This document shows, piece after piece, positions 32,435 through 42,547 of a DNA stretch of 64,000 bases. A program made the position numbers and the translations under genes. The stretch's first letter is position 1. Each line of letters starts with the position of its first letter. This stretch comes from Oceanimonas pelagia (GTDB lineage: Bacteria; Pseudomonadota; Gammaproteobacteria; Enterobacterales; Aeromonadaceae), in NCBI RefSeq assembly GCF_030849025.1, contig NZ_CP118224.1:2216001-2280000 (forward strand), read 5' to 3'. The notes under the pieces were generated by a model. That model had not been told where the DNA came from, did no database searches, and was given only the letters and a program-made list of their open reading frames with translations.

Positions 32435-34489
32435 ATGGGCACGGACAAATGGTACCTGGAGAAGGAACTCAGCTGGCTGTCGTTTAACGAGCGGGTATTA
32501 CAGGAGGCCATGGACAAAAGCGTCCCCCTGATCGAGCGGGTACGCTTTCTGGGCATTTTTTCCAATAATCAGGATGAGTTTTTCCGGGTGCGCGTGGCCG
32601 ACGTCAAACGCCGGGTAATGATAGACGCCGACAGCGGGCGGACCAATGGCGCCGCCGCGCTGCTGCAGCGCATTCAGCAAAAGGTGGTGCGCCTGGGCGA
32701 AACCTTTGACGAGGTTTACCGGGAACTGATCGTCACCCTGGCGCGGCAGAACATTTTCCTGCTCAACGAATCCCAGCTCGACGCCGAACAGGAGCGCTGG
32801 GTGCGGCGCTATTTCGAAAACGAGGTGCGCGCCTACCTCTCCCCCATCGTACTGAACGCCGGCATCAATCCGGTGCATTTTCTGAAAGATGAGCACACCT
32901 ACCTTTGCGTGGGCATGAGCAAGAACCGCCAGCACCACTATGCCCTGGTGGAAATTCCCACCGATGTACTGCCCCGCTTTGTGGTGCTGCCGCCGGGCAA
33001 AAGCCGGCGCAAAAAAAGCATCATCATTCTGGATAACGTGATTCGGCTGTGCCTGAATGACCTGTTTGCCGGATTTTTCGATTACGATCACATCGGCGCC
33101 CACGCCTTCAAGATGACCCGGGACGCGGAATACGATCTGTCGGATCAACTCGATCAGAGCCTGCTGGAAAAAATGAGCGACGGCCTCAAACAACGGCTGA
33201 CCGCCCTGCCGGTGCGCTTTGTGCACGATCGGGACATGCCCGCCGACATGCTCGCCACCCTGCTGCACAAGCTCGGCATTCAGCATCACGACAGCGTGAT
33301 GCCGGGCGGCCGTTACCACAACTTCAAGGATTTTATCGGCTTTCCCAACGTGGGCCGCAAACACCTGGTGAACCGGCCGCTGCCGCCGCTCAAGTGCCGG
33401 GAGTTTCGCGACAGCCCTTCGTCCTTTGACGCCATTCGCCGGCGCGACATTCTGCTGTATTTTCCCTACCACAGCTTCAGCCATGTCACCGAGTTCGTGC
33501 GCCAGGCCTCCTTTGACCCGGCAGTGGTCAGCATCAAAATGAACGTGTACCGGGTGGCGTCGCTGTCACGCATCATGTATTCGCTGATGGACGCCGCCAA
33601 CAACGGCAAGAAGGTGACCGTGGTGATCGAGCTGCGCGCCCGCTTTGACGAGGCCGCCAATATCGACTGGGCCAAACAGCTGACCGAGGCCGGCATTACC
33701 GTGGAATTCGGCGTGCCCAGCCTCAAGGTGCACTCCAAGCTGTGCCTGGTCACCCGGCGGGAAGAAGGCCGGCTGGTGCAGTATGCCCATGTCGGCACCG
33801 GCAATTTCAACGAAAAAACCGCCAATATTTACACCGACTTCTCGTTGCTGACCGCCAACCCGGAGATCACCCAGGAAGTGGCGGCGGTGTTCGACTTTAT
33901 TCGCCAGCCCTATCGTCGCAGCAAGTTCCAGCACCTGCTGGTGTCGCCCCTCAACCAGCGCCGGGGCCTGTATGCGCTGATCGACGCCGAAATTGCCCAT
34001 GCCCGCCAGGGTCTGCCGGCGCGCATGATCCTCAAGCTCAACAACCTGGTCGACAAGGGCCTGATCCACCGGCTTTACGCCGCCAGCCAGGAAGGTGTGC
34101 AGGTGGATCTCATCATTCGCGGCATGTGTTCACTGATGCCGGGGGTGCCCGGGATCAGCGAGCGCATTCGCGCCATCAGCATTGTCGATCGTTATCTTGA
34201 GCATCCGCGCGTCATGGTGTTTCACAACAACGGCCAGCCCAGGGTCTATCTGTCTTCCGCCGACTGGATGACACGCAATATGGACTTTCGCGTGGAAGTG
34301 GCCACTCCCGTACTGGAGCCCGAGCTGCGCCGGCGCATAATGGATCTGCTGGAGCTGCAGCTCAACGACACCACCAAGGCCCGCGTGCTGGACGCTGCCC
34401 AGAGCAACCGTTATGTAAAACGGGGCAACCGGCGCAAGGTGCGTTCCCAGACCGCCACCTATGACTACCTCAAGGCGCTGGAGGAATAA
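32435..34489 (+). CDS. ppk1: Polyphosphate kinase 1
   Basis: The ATG at 32435 gives MGTDKWYLEKELSWLSFNERVLQEA, matching the conserved start of PPK1; the in-frame ATG at 32396 lies in the Pho-box promoter. The 684-residue product has the N, H and two C domains. The phospho-acceptor His is in LKVHSKLCLVTRRE and a second conserved His in RYLEHPRVMVFHNNG. It makes polyphosphate reversibly from ATP at the membrane. It is followed after 6 bases by ppx, so synthesis and degradation are encoded together, as in E. coli. Confidence 0.97.
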   Translation: MGTDKWYLEKELSWLSFNERVLQEAMDKSVPLIERVRFLGIFSNNQDEFFRVRVADVKRRVMIDADSGRTNGAAALLQRIQQKVVRLGETFDEVYRELIVTLARQNIFLLNESQLDAEQERWVRRYFENEVRAYLSPIVLNAGINPVHFLKDEHTYLCVGMSKNRQHHYALVEIPTDVLPRFVVLPPGKSRRKKSIIILDNVIRLCLNDLFAGFFDYDHIGAHAFKMTRDAEYDLSDQLDQSLLEKMSDGLKQRLTALPVRFVHDRDMPADMLATLLHKLGIQHHDSVMPGGRYHNFKDFIGFPNVGRKHLVNRPLPPLKCREFRDSPSSFDAIRRRDILLYFPYHSFSHVTEFVRQASFDPAVVSIKMNVYRVASLSRIMYSLMDAANNGKKVTVVIELRARFDEAANIDWAKQLTEAGITVEFGVPSLKVHSKLCLVTRREEGRLVQYAHVGTGNFNEKTANIYTDFSLLTANPEITQEVAAVFDFIRQPYRRSKFQHLLVSPLNQRRGLYALIDAEIAHARQGLPARMILKLNNLVDKGLIHRLYAASQEGVQVDLIIRGMCSLMPGVPGISERIRAISIVDRYLEHPRVMVFHNNGQPRVYLSSADWMTRNMDFRVEVATPVLEPELRRRIMDLLELQLNDTTKARVLDAAQSNRYVKRGNRRKVRSQTATYDYLKALEE

Positions 34490-34495
34490 GCGTTC

Positions 34496-36013
34496 ATGAC
34501 CGATCAGTATGTAGCCACCATAGACCTGGGCTCCAACAGCTTTCATATGGTGATCGCCCGTTACCATGGCGACAGCCTGCGCATCGTCGACCGGCTGAAA
34601 CAGCGCGTGCGCCTGGCCGATGGGCTGGATGATGATAACCGCCTCGGCGAGGAGGCCATGGCCCGGGGTCTGGAGTGCCTGAGACTGTTCGGCGAACGCT
34701 TGCACGGCTTTGATGCCACCCGCGTCAGGGTGGCGGGCACCTACACCCTGCGCGAGGCCGTCAATGCCCAGACGTTCGTGCGCCGGGCCCAGCAGGTACT
34801 GGGGTTTCCCATCGACATTGTCAGCGGCAACGAAGAGGCCCGGCTGATTTATCAGGGGGTGGCCCACACGCAGCAGACTCAGGGCCGCGTGCTGGTGATC
34901 GACATCGGTGGCGGCAGTACCGAGCTGATTATCGGCCAGGATTTCGACTGCCGGCAGGTCTCCAGCCGCAGCATGGGCTGTGTCAGTTTCACCCGCAGGT
35001 ATTTTGCCGACGGTGTGCTCACCGCGGCGCGTTTCAAGCAGGCGACCGAAGCCGCGGAATATCAACTGGTGCCGATACAGGATCGTTACCTAGCACTGGG
35101 CTGGGATCAGGCGCTCGGCAGCTCCGGCACCGTCAAGACCCTGTTGGAAATGTGTACCGCCGCCACCGGCGAGCCGGTCATTGACCTGCCTGCACTGTTA
35201 CATATCCAGCGCCAACTGGTGCAGGCCGGGCATATCGATCAGGTGAACATGGCCGGCCTGAGCGAGGATCGAAAACCCCTGATTGCCGCCGGACTGGCAA
35301 TCCTGCTTGGCATCTACCGCAGTTTCAATCTGGAGCGCATGGGCTTTTCCGATGGAGCCCTGCGCGAAGGCCTGCTGCACAGCTTCTTCGGCCGGGTCAA
35401 ACACCATGATATTCAGCTTAATACCCTGCAGGCCCTTGCCCGGGAATATCATATCGACCGGCACCAGGCAGACCGGGTGCAGGACACCGCCAGCCGGCTC
35501 TTTGCCCAGGTATGTGACGCCTGGCGGCTGGATGCGGACTTCGGCGATCTGCTGGGCCATGCGGCCCGGCTGCACGAAATTGGCCTGCACATCAACTTCA
35601 CCGGTGTTCACCGCCATTCCGCCTATATCGTCGGCAATACCGATCTGCCCGGCTTTACCCAGGAGCAACAAAAGGCGCTGGCGGCCCTGGTGCGCTTTCA
35701 CCGCAAGGCGCTCAGACTGTCCGAGCTGGAGCCGCTGAACTACCTGCCCGAGCACCAGTTGTGGCGGCTGGTACGATTGCTGCGCATTGCCGTAGCACTG
35801 AATCGCCGCCGCCAGGACGGTGTGTTGCCGGCACCGGTGCTGGAGCCGGCCGCCGATGACGAACTGCGCCTGCACCTTCCCGCCGAGTGGTGCGACAGCA
35901 ACGCCCTGCTGCTGACCACGCTGGAGCGGGAGCAGGCCTGTCAGGACAAGGTCGGCTGGAAACTGACGCTGGTGCGAACCCGGGGGGCCCCCCAGAAGAA
36001 GGGGGCAGAGTAA
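34496..36013 (+). CDS. ppx: Exopolyphosphatase (Ppx/GppA family)
   Basis: The 505-residue product has the actin-like Ppx/GppA fold: the first phosphate loop TIDLGSNSFHMV near the N-terminus, the NEEARLIYQGV motif, and the second loop VLVIDIGGGSTELI. An HD-like C-terminal half contains HEIGLHINFTGVHRHSAYIV. It removes phosphate from polyphosphate chain ends and may also act on pppGpp. Its place directly after ppk1 favours Ppx over GppA. It converges with tadA, with only 7 bases between the stops. Confidence 0.95.
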   Translation: MTDQYVATIDLGSNSFHMVIARYHGDSLRIVDRLKQRVRLADGLDDDNRLGEEAMARGLECLRLFGERLHGFDATRVRVAGTYTLREAVNAQTFVRRAQQVLGFPIDIVSGNEEARLIYQGVAHTQQTQGRVLVIDIGGGSTELIIGQDFDCRQVSSRSMGCVSFTRRYFADGVLTAARFKQATEAAEYQLVPIQDRYLALGWDQALGSSGTVKTLLEMCTAATGEPVIDLPALLHIQRQLVQAGHIDQVNMAGLSEDRKPLIAAGLAILLGIYRSFNLERMGFSDGALREGLLHSFFGRVKHHDIQLNTLQALAREYHIDRHQADRVQDTASRLFAQVCDAWRLDADFGDLLGHAARLHEIGLHINFTGVHRHSAYIVGNTDLPGFTQEQQKALAALVRFHRKALRLSELEPLNYLPEHQLWRLVRLLRIAVALNRRRQDGVLPAPVLEPAADDELRLHLPAEWCDSNALLLTTLEREQACQDKVGWKLTLVRTRGAPQKKGAE

Positions 36014-36020
36014 TGGCGGT

Positions 36021-36545
<525 letters not shown>

Positions 36546-36673
36546 TCACCGCCTCCTGAAGGCGGCTATTATGGCAAAAGCCGGCCCCGCTGCAAGCAAA
36601 GCGAAAAAAGGCCGAAAAAAACGCCATCACGAGCAATAAAGCGCCAAACGGACACAAAACATAAAAAAGGGAC

Positions 36674-36702
36674 TTGCAGCAGACCGGGCGGGTCTTTATA
36701 GT
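36674..36702 (+). promoter_or_regulatory. Promoter of tRNA-Pro
   Basis: TTGCAG (36674-36679) and TATAGT (36697-36702) are separated by 17 bp. The stretch after the -10, up to the tRNA start, is GC-rich (GCTCCCG), as in stringently controlled stable-RNA promoters. Confidence 0.85.
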
Positions 36703-36713
36703 TGCTCCCGATT

Positions 36714-36790
36714 CGGCGTGTAGCGCAGCCTGGTAGCGCACTGTCATGGGGTGTCAGGGGTCGGAGGTTCAAATCCTCTCACGCCGACCA
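36714..36790 (+). tRNA. proL: tRNA-Pro (anticodon GGG)
   Basis: The 77-nt sequence folds as a tRNA with acceptor stem CGGCGTG/CACGCCG, the D-arm region GCGCAGCCTGGTAGCGC, anticodon loop ATGGGGT giving anticodon GGG, the T-arm GGAGGTTCAAATCCTC and an encoded CCA end. It closely matches E. coli proL. The anticodon stem has one T-T mismatch, at the same place where E. coli proL has a mismatch. Confidence 0.96.
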
Positions 36791-36800
36791 AATCATCCTC

Positions 36801-36828
36801 AAAAAGCCCACCTTGCGGTGGGCTTTTT
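36801..36828 (+). terminator. tRNA-Pro terminator
   Basis: AAAAAGCCCACC/GGTGGGCTTTTT with a 4-nt loop begins 10 bases after the tRNA end. The following 36829-36945 is a GC-rich gap without a gene. Confidence 0.93.
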
Positions 36829-36945
36829 ACGTTTCGGGACGGCAACGCCGTCTCTGCGGTCATGCCGGGTTCGGCCCGCCTCTTTTTGCGGCCCCCGGCC
36901 AGGGTCCGGCTCCAGGCCGGATAACCAGGCGGGGCCTTGGCTCCC

Positions 36946-37407
36946 TCAGGCCTTATACTCCATCAGCAACACCTGCACCGGCTGGCCATGACGCTCCAGC
37001 CGGCGCTGCTCCACCTCGGTAAAGCCCATGGCCTCGAAAAATGGCCGGGCATTGATGCTGGCATCGCAATACAACCGATACAGTCCTCTCGACGCCGCCT
37101 CGGCCTTGAGCCGCTGCATCAGCGCCCGGCCGATGCCCTCGCCTTGGCGGGCGTGGTGCACATAAAACAGATCGATACGACCGTCGTCATCAAGCTCGGC
37201 AAAACCGAGCAACCGTTTGCCTTCCATTGCCACCAGCGGCCGGGTGCGAATGAAACGGCTGACCCAGCGCGGCTCGTCATACTCCTCAGGTGCCCAGACC
37301 GCCAGCTCGCTTTCGCTGTAGTCGGCCTGGTTGATCCGGTGCACGGTATCGTGGAACAACTGCCAGATACTGCCCGTTTCACCACTGCGGATCTTCCTGA
37401 TTTCCAT
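36946..37407 (-). CDS. GNAT-family N-acetyltransferase
   Basis: The 153-residue product has the GNAT fold: an N-terminal helix pair, the central LLGFAELDDDGRIDLFYVHHARQGEGIGRALMQRL section with the acetyl-CoA-binding Q/RxxGxG/A motif (RQGEGIG), and the terminal NARPFFEAMGFTEVEQR helix. The layout resembles the YafP subgroup. The substrate cannot be deduced. It appears monocistronic. Confidence 0.88.
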   Translation of the reverse strand: MEIRKIRSGETGSIWQLFHDTVHRINQADYSESELAVWAPEEYDEPRWVSRFIRTRPLVAMEGKRLLGFAELDDDGRIDLFYVHHARQGEGIGRALMQRLKAEAASRGLYRLYCDASINARPFFEAMGFTEVEQRRLERHGQPVQVLLMEYKA

Positions 37408-37663
37408 AATTGCTCCTGCTGCTGATACTGCTTACACGCTCCCCTTTATATAGCCACAGTTACCGCCAATAAAAAAGCGGCTTTTCGGCCACGATCAATC
37501 CGTTAGCCGGTTTTTTGCCGGTGGCGGGCGCAGTGTGCCACGCCCTGCGGGGCGCATTCGGCAAGCTCCGGAGTGGGCCCAGGGCGTGACCGGGCCACAA
37601 CAAATACCGGACCGCCGGTGAATGGCCACGCTGAACAGATGAAAAAACGCACGGCCCGGAAAC
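37408..37663. other. Gap between the GNAT gene and the pstS terminator
   Basis: This stretch of about 255 bases has no supported gene. It is GC-rich with several short inverted repeats (for example around 37530-37600). A 65-codon minus-strand frame at 37495-37692 runs through the pstS terminator and has no family resemblance, so it is not called. Confidence 0.5.
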
Positions 37664-37690
37664 GAAAAAAGCCCCGGCGAACCGGGGCTC
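37664..37690 (-). terminator. pstS terminator
   Basis: On the minus strand GAGCCCCGG/CCGGGGCT is followed by TTTTTT, about 27 bases after the pstS stop. Confidence 0.92.
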
Positions 37691-37716
37691 AAACCACCAT
37701 GATGTGAAATCAGGGG

Positions 37717-38688
37717 TTATTTCAGGCCAAGCTTTTTCAGGTCGGCTTCCACCACGGCGGCGGGCACCGGCACGTAGCCGTCCTTGTCAACAATCTGCTG
37801 GCCCTGCTTGGAGAGCATCAGTTTCACGAATTCGGCTTCCATCGGACCCAGCGGCTTGTTGGGGTGCTTATTAACGTAAACGTACAGGAAGCGGGACAGC
37901 GGATACTCGCCGCTGATGGCGTTTTCGGCGTTGGCTTCCACATAATCGCTGGAGCCGGCTTCGGCCAGGGGCACGGCGCGCACGCTGGAGGTGCTGTAGC
38001 CCAGACCGGAGTAACCGATGGCGTTCAGGGAGGAAGACACGGACTGCACCACGGAGGCGGAGCCGGGCTGCTCGTTCACGTTGTTCTTGAAGTCACCCTT
38101 GCACAGGGCCTCGTCCTTGAAGTAACCGTAGGTGCCGGACACGGAGTTGCGGCCGTAGAGCTGAATGTCGCGGTTGCTCCAGTCGCCGTCCAGGCCGGTC
38201 TGGCCCCACTTGGTGATCTGCTCGGCCATGCCGCAGGCCAGGGTGCTGGAGAAGATGGCGTCAACCTGATCCAGGCTCAGTCCCTCAATGGGGTTGTCCT
38301 TGTGCACGAACACCGCCAGGGCATCGATGGCCACGCGGATCGGCGTGGGCTTGTAGCCGTAGCGTTTTTCAAAGGCTTCGATTTCGTTGCTCTTCATGGC
38401 GCGGCTCATGGGGCCGAACTGGGAAGTGCCTTCGGTCAGGGCAGGCGGCGCGGTGGAAGAGCCGGCGGCCTGGATCTGCACGTTCACGTTGGGATACTGG
38501 CGTTTGAACTCCTCGGCCCACAGGGTCATCATGTTGGCCAGGGTGTCGGAGCCGACAGAAGACACGTTACCGGACACGCCGCTGACTTTCTGATAATCGG
38601 GCAGGGAATCGTCCACGGCTGCGAAGGCGGAAGTGGCGGCCATGGCCACGGTCAGTCCCAGTGCACTTGCCAGTTTGTTCAGTTTCAT
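37717..38688 (-). CDS. pstS: Phosphate-binding periplasmic protein PstS
   Basis: The start at 38688 gives a classical signal peptide ([23 protein letters not shown], cleavage after AFA); the frame upstream is leader. The 323-residue product is a PstS-like binding protein with the phosphate-contacting segments [35 protein letters not shown] and [14 protein letters not shown]. It delivers phosphate to PstCAB. It is encoded apart from pstCAB, 6 kb away, but its promoter carries two tandem Pho boxes. Placement next to phoR-phoB strengthens the assignment. Confidence 0.95.
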   Translation of the reverse strand: MKLNKLASALGLTVAMAATSAFAAVDDSLPDYQKVSGVSGNVSSVGSDTLANMMTLWAEEFKRQYPNVNVQIQAAGSSTAPPALTEGTSQFGPMSRAMKSNEIEAFEKRYGYKPTPIRVAIDALAVFVHKDNPIEGLSLDQVDAIFSSTLACGMAEQITKWGQTGLDGDWSNRDIQLYGRNSVSGTYGYFKDEALCKGDFKNNVNEQPGSASVVQSVSSSLNAIGYSGLGYSTSSVRAVPLAEAGSSDYVEANAENAISGEYPLSRFLYVYVNKHPNKPLGPMEAEFVKLMLSKQGQQIVDKDGYVPVPAAVVEADLKKLGLK

Positions 38689-38727
38689 CCTTAATCTCCA
38701 ATAAGTTCGGTCTTTCAAGACGCGGCC

Positions 38728-38783
38728 AGTATTGCTGCCGGCAATGACAACTATATGACCCGAAAGTGACGCTTTTATGACAA
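38728..38783 (-). promoter_or_regulatory. Tandem Pho boxes and -10 of pstS
   Basis: On the minus strand TTGTCATAAAAGCGTCAC (38783-38766) and GGGTCATATAGTTGTCAT (38761-38744) are two PhoB sites in 22-bp phase. Exactly 10 bp after the second is the -10 AATACT (38733-38728). Two boxes suggest the strongest phosphate response in this region. Confidence 0.92.
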
Positions 38784-38833
38784 CCCGCTCCCCTGTTCCC
38801 GGTGCCGTCATGGCCGGCCGGCGCCGTAAACAA

Positions 38834-38860
38834 CACGGCCTCCGCAGGGCGGAGGCCGTG
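38834..38860 (-). terminator. phoB-phoR terminator
   Basis: CACGGCCTCCGC/GCGGAGGCCGTG with a 3-nt loop is followed on the minus strand by a short TTGTTT, just after phoR. The T-tract is weak. Confidence 0.65.
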
Positions 38861-38876
38861 CCTCATCATGGGGTTA

Positions 38877-40193
38877 TCAGGCGCTTTGCTGCACACTGGC
38901 ATCCAGCACCAGCAGTCGGGCGGGCAGGCGAAAGCTGAAACAGCTGCCCTTGCCCGGACGACTTTCTATCTCCAGATGGCTGTCGTGGTGGCCGAGCGCA
39001 TGCTTGACGATGGCCAGGCCCAGCCCCGAGCCACCGGTCTGGCGGCTGCGGGCCTTGTCGACCCGGTAAAAGCGTTCGGTCAGGCGGGCGATGTGCTCGG
39101 GCGCGATGCCGTCGCCGTCATCACTCACCGCAAAGCGGCCAGCGTCGCCCTGGCGGCCCCATTCCACGCGAATATGACTGCCCGCCGGCGTGTGGCGCAC
39201 GGCGTTATACACCAGATTGGACACGGCGCTGCGCAACTGCTCGGGCTCGCCCCGCACTCGCAGCCCGGCTTCAACCACAAAACTGAACTGGTGTTTGCGC
39301 TCGCCACTGAGCGCCACCGCTTCCTGCTCCAGCATCTGCAACATGGCGGGCATGTCCACCACCTTGGTAAAGTCGGAGTCGGGAGCGGCTTCGTAACGGG
39401 TCAGGGTCATCAGCTGGTTGACCAGGGCGTCCATGCGCTGGGTCTGCTCCAGCAACACCTTCTGGGTTTTGCGCCACATGGCCTCCGAGGGCGGATCCTC
39501 CAGCATTTCCAGGTAGCCCTTGAGCACGGTGAGGGGGGTACGCAATTCGTGGGAAACGTTGGCCACAAAGGACTTGCGCACCTGCTCCAGACTGCGCAGC
39601 CGGGTGACGTCGCGCACCACCAGCAGCGCCTGATCTTCGGTATAGGGCATGATACGGCACTCCAGCAGCCGCTCTTCACTGAGCGGCGACGGCATTTCCA
39701 GGGGCTCGCGAAAGTCGGCCCGCTTCATGTAGGCAATAAACACCGGAGTGCGGATCAGGTTGGCGATGTGCTGGCCGGCGTCATCGGGCCAGCGAAACCC
39801 CAGCAGTTGCTGGGCCAGCTTGTTGCACCAGATAATGCTGCCGTCGCGGCGAATGACCACGGCGGCATCGGGCAGGGCCTCGGCCCCTTCACGAAACCGG
39901 CGCACCAGTCCCGCCAGCTCCCGGCGACGGGCGCGCTGGCGCTGTTGCAGCCGGTAGATGCCGTTGAAAATGTCTTCCCAGCTGCCCTTGCCCTCGGGCG
40001 GGGTCAGGCTGCGATCCTGCCACAGCCACACCGACAGCTTGTGCTGATAACGATATTGCACAAACAGCTGGATCAGGGTGCCGGCCAGCAGCCCCAGCGC
40101 CAGGTTGCCTGCCAGCAGGCCCCCCAGTCCAAAGGCCAAGTAAAACAGGCCAAGCCGCCACCATTTGCCCCGGTTGGAAGTCTGTTGCTGCAT
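38877..40193 (-). CDS. phoR: Phosphate regulon sensor kinase PhoR
   Basis: The ATG at 40193 (MQQQTSNRGKWWRLGLFY) lies 7 bases after the phoB stop and was preferred to an in-frame ATG at 40232 inside phoB. The 438-residue product has two N-terminal membrane spans, a PAS domain (DAAVVIRRDGSIIWCNKLAQQLLGF), the phosphorylated His in FVANVSHELRTPL, and the ATPase boxes NLVYNAVRH, DDGDGI and GGSGLGLAIVKH. It phosphorylates PhoB when phosphate is scarce. The short periplasmic part is typical of PhoR, which senses through Pst and PhoU. Confidence 0.96.
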   Translation of the reverse strand: MQQQTSNRGKWWRLGLFYLAFGLGGLLAGNLALGLLAGTLIQLFVQYRYQHKLSVWLWQDRSLTPPEGKGSWEDIFNGIYRLQQRQRARRRELAGLVRRFREGAEALPDAAVVIRRDGSIIWCNKLAQQLLGFRWPDDAGQHIANLIRTPVFIAYMKRADFREPLEMPSPLSEERLLECRIMPYTEDQALLVVRDVTRLRSLEQVRKSFVANVSHELRTPLTVLKGYLEMLEDPPSEAMWRKTQKVLLEQTQRMDALVNQLMTLTRYEAAPDSDFTKVVDMPAMLQMLEQEAVALSGERKHQFSFVVEAGLRVRGEPEQLRSAVSNLVYNAVRHTPAGSHIRVEWGRQGDAGRFAVSDDGDGIAPEHIARLTERFYRVDKARSRQTGGSGLGLAIVKHALGHHDSHLEIESRPGKGSCFSFRLPARLLVLDASVQQSA

Positions 40194-40200
40194 GAAAGCC

Positions 40201-40890
40201 TCATAGGCGAACGGAAAAACGGTAGCCGGCACCCCGCACCGTCTGTATCAGCTTGTCGTGTCCGGCTGGCGAAATGGCCTTGCGCAGCCGGCGAATGTGC
40301 ACATCCACGGTGCGATCTTCCACAAACACATTGGTGCCCCACACATTATTCAGCAACTGCTCGCGACTGTATACCCGCTCCGGATGGGTCATAAAGAAAT
40401 GCAGCAACTTGAACTCGGTGGGTCCCATGTCGAGCTGCTGGTTGTCGGCGCTGACCCTGTGGCTGAGCGGATCCAGGCGCAGGCCCTGCACCTCGATCAC
40501 GTCTTCCACCGAGGTGGGGGCCACCCGGCGCAGCACCGCCTTGAGGCGGGAGGTCAGCTCCTTGGGAGAAAACGGCTTGGTAATGTAGTCATCGGCGCCC
40601 ACGTCCAGGCCCTTGATCTTGTCTTCCTCCTCGGCCCGGGCGGTGAGCATGATCACCGGGATCTGGCGGGTGAGTTCATCCTGCTTGAGGTGCTTGATCA
40701 GCTGAATGCCACTGCCGCCGGGCAGCATCCAGTCGAGCAGGATCAGCTCGGGGTAAGGCTCCTTGATCATCTCCAGCGCCTGGTCGTAGTCTTCGGCCTC
40801 CTGGGTTGCGAAGCCCTTTTGCTCCAGTACGAAACACAGCATTTCCCGAATGGGTGCCTCGTCTTCAACCACCAGTATTTTCCGTGTCAT
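40201..40890 (-). CDS. phoB: Phosphate regulon response regulator PhoB
   Basis: The 229-residue product starts [17 protein letters not shown] and is collinear with E. coli PhoB. It has the phosphoacceptor Asp in [13 protein letters not shown], Lys in [11 protein letters not shown], and an OmpR-type DNA-binding domain ending in [11 protein letters not shown] and VRGAGYRFS. It activates the Pho-box promoters described here, including its own. It is the first gene of phoB-phoR. Confidence 0.98.
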   Translation of the reverse strand: MTRKILVVEDEAPIREMLCFVLEQKGFATQEAEDYDQALEMIKEPYPELILLDWMLPGGSGIQLIKHLKQDELTRQIPVIMLTARAEEEDKIKGLDVGADDYITKPFSPKELTSRLKAVLRRVAPTSVEDVIEVQGLRLDPLSHRVSADNQQLDMGPTEFKLLHFFMTHPERVYSREQLLNNVWGTNVFVEDRTVDVHIRRLRKAISPAGHDKLIQTVRGAGYRFSVRL

Positions 40891-40931
40891 TCTTCAACTG
40901 CCTCTTGGTATGGGTCTTGTCGCTTTAACCC

Positions 40932-40965
40932 ATTATTGGAAGCAAGTATGACATTTTTATGAAAA
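40932..40965 (-). promoter_or_regulatory. Pho box and -10 of phoB-phoR
   Basis: On the minus strand TTTTCATAAAAATGTCAT (40965-40948) is a PhoB site, and exactly 10 bp later is AATAAT (40937-40932). An extra GCGTCAT lies just upstream (40973-40967). This indicates autoregulation. Confidence 0.88.
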
Positions 40966-41008
40966 CATGACGCAAAGGTTTCATTTGAAAACCAAGGCAC
41001 AACCGGAC

Positions 41009-41437
41009 TCAGGCGCCGCCAAACCCCATGCACAGCTGAGGCTGGCCGGTGCCCGGGTCCACGCTTTCGGCGGTAATGGCAAAACCGTGCTGGCGATAAA
41101 AGTTCACCGCAATGTCATTTTCGCAATACACCCTGAGCGACAAATACCGGCGCCGGCGCTTGGCGGTGGCCATCAGTGCCTTGCCAATGCCCTTTTGCTG
41201 GCAGTCGGGGCGCACAAACAGCGCCGCCAGGTAGTCTTCCGCCAGGGCGATAAAGCCCTGTATTTCCCCGTCCCGCTCGCATACCCACACCTCCGCCGAG
41301 GGCAGGTAACGGGCCCGCATTTGTTCCTGCTGCTGCCACCAGTAGGCGGCGGGCACAAAATCGTGGGCCTGCAGCGACGCAAGCAGCCAGACGTCCAGAA
41401 TGGCGTCGGTATCTTCCGGCCTGGCCTGTCGTATCAT
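41009..41437 (-). CDS. GNAT-family N-acetyltransferase
   Basis: The start at 41437 (MIRQARPEDTDAILDVWL) fits the GNAT N-terminus; earlier in-frame ATGs give a low-complexity leader. The 142-residue product has LAALFVRPDCQQKGIGKALMATAKR, carrying the acetyl-CoA-binding motif Q-Q-K-G-I-G, and the terminal NFYRQHGFAITAES segment. It resembles YjaB-type acetyltransferases. The substrate is unknown. It is divergent from rdgC. Confidence 0.88.
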   Translation of the reverse strand: MIRQARPEDTDAILDVWLLASLQAHDFVPAAYWWQQQEQMRARYLPSAEVWVCERDGEIQGFIALAEDYLAALFVRPDCQQKGIGKALMATAKRRRRYLSLRVYCENDIAVNFYRQHGFAITAESVDPGTGQPQLCMGFGGA

Positions 41438-41612
41438 TCCCCTTCTCCCCCGGCTGACTGGTGATTTCATTGTATGGAGCCAGACCGTGACCGAGGGGGG
41501 ATTTGTGCGCCTCTGTGAGCGGGATCCGCCTTTATGATTCGAGAATGACCCACTGATCACAAAGTCGGATTGCTATACAATGCCGGTTTTTCGGCTCGTG
41601 ACCGAGGACGCC

Positions 41613-42521
41613 ATGTGGTTTAAGAATCTGCAAGTTTACCGTTTTACCCGCCCCTTTGAGCTCAGCCTGGAAGAGCTGGAAAAACAGCTTGAAACCATGA
41701 CCTTCAGCCCCTGCGGCAGCCAGGAGCAGGCCAGGTTCGGCTGGATTTCCCCCCTGGGCAAACAGGGCCAGGCCCTGACCCACAGCGCCGGCAGCCAGAT
41801 TTTGCTGTGCGCCAAAAAGGAAGAAAAAATGCTGCCGGGCTCGGTGGTCAACGATGAAGTGGCCGAAAAGGTGGAAAGCCTGGAAACCGAACAGGGCCGG
41901 GCGCTGAAGAAAAAGGAAAAGGACGCCATCAAGGAAGAGGTGATCGTCAGCCTGCTGCCCCGGGCCTTCAGCCGCTACCAGCAAACCTGGGCCTGGATCA
42001 ACCCGGATGACGGCTTTATTGCCGTGGACGCCAGCTCCGCCAAACGCGCCGAAGATCTGCTGGCGCTGCTGCGCAAGTGCATCGGCAGCCTGCCGGTGGT
42101 GCCCCTGGCCATGACCACGCCCCCGGAGCTGACCCTGACCGACTGGCTGAAAGAAGGGGCCGCCCCCGCCGGCTTTGCGCTGGAAGACGAGGCCGAGCTG
42201 CGCTCGGCACTGGAGCACGGCGGCATTATTCGCGCCAAGCAACAGGATCTGCTGAGCGATGAAATCAGGGCCCATCTCGACGCCGACAAACTGGTCACCA
42301 AACTGGCGCTGAACTGGAGCGACACCATCAGCTTTATTCTGGGCGACGACATGAGCATCAAGCGGCTCAAGTTTTCGGAAGAGCTGCGCGAGCAGAACGA
42401 CGACGTCACCAGCGAAGATCCGGCCGCCCGCTTCGACGCCGACTTCGCCCTGGTCACCGGCGAGCTGTCCCGCTTTATTCCCGAGCTGATCGAGGCCATG
42501 GGCGGCGAGGAAAGCCGGTAA
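41613..42521 (+). CDS. rdgC: Host recombination-associated protein RdgC
   Basis: The ATG at 41613 gives MWFKNLQVYRFTRPFELSLEELEKQL, the conserved RdgC start, and a product of 302 residues (E. coli 303). Conserved segments include FGWISPLGKQG, PGSVVNDEVAEKVESLE, KKKEKDAIKEEV and LNWSDTISFILGDDMSIKRLKF. RdgC forms a ring on DNA and restrains RecA filament formation. A second, divergent RdgC is encoded by the phage-like element at 1442-2359, about 39 kb away. Confidence 0.97.
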   Translation: MWFKNLQVYRFTRPFELSLEELEKQLETMTFSPCGSQEQARFGWISPLGKQGQALTHSAGSQILLCAKKEEKMLPGSVVNDEVAEKVESLETEQGRALKKKEKDAIKEEVIVSLLPRAFSRYQQTWAWINPDDGFIAVDASSAKRAEDLLALLRKCIGSLPVVPLAMTTPPELTLTDWLKEGAAPAGFALEDEAELRSALEHGGIIRAKQQDLLSDEIRAHLDADKLVTKLALNWSDTISFILGDDMSIKRLKFSEELREQNDDVTSEDPAARFDADFALVTGELSRFIPELIEAMGGEESR

Positions 42522-42547
42522 GCAGACCGGGCAAACCAGCCAGCCTC

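Noticed and set aside
36714-36790. tRNA-Pro as the integration site of the element
   Set aside because: It lies about 19.5 kb from the integrase, among host genes, with no integrase or element remnant next to it.
37495-37692. 65-codon minus-strand frame near pstS
   Set aside because: It runs through the pstS terminator, lacks a ribosome site and shows no family pattern.
38834-38860. Pho box near the phoR end
   Set aside because: The sequence is a GC-rich hairpin without GTCAT repeats; it is more likely a weak terminator.
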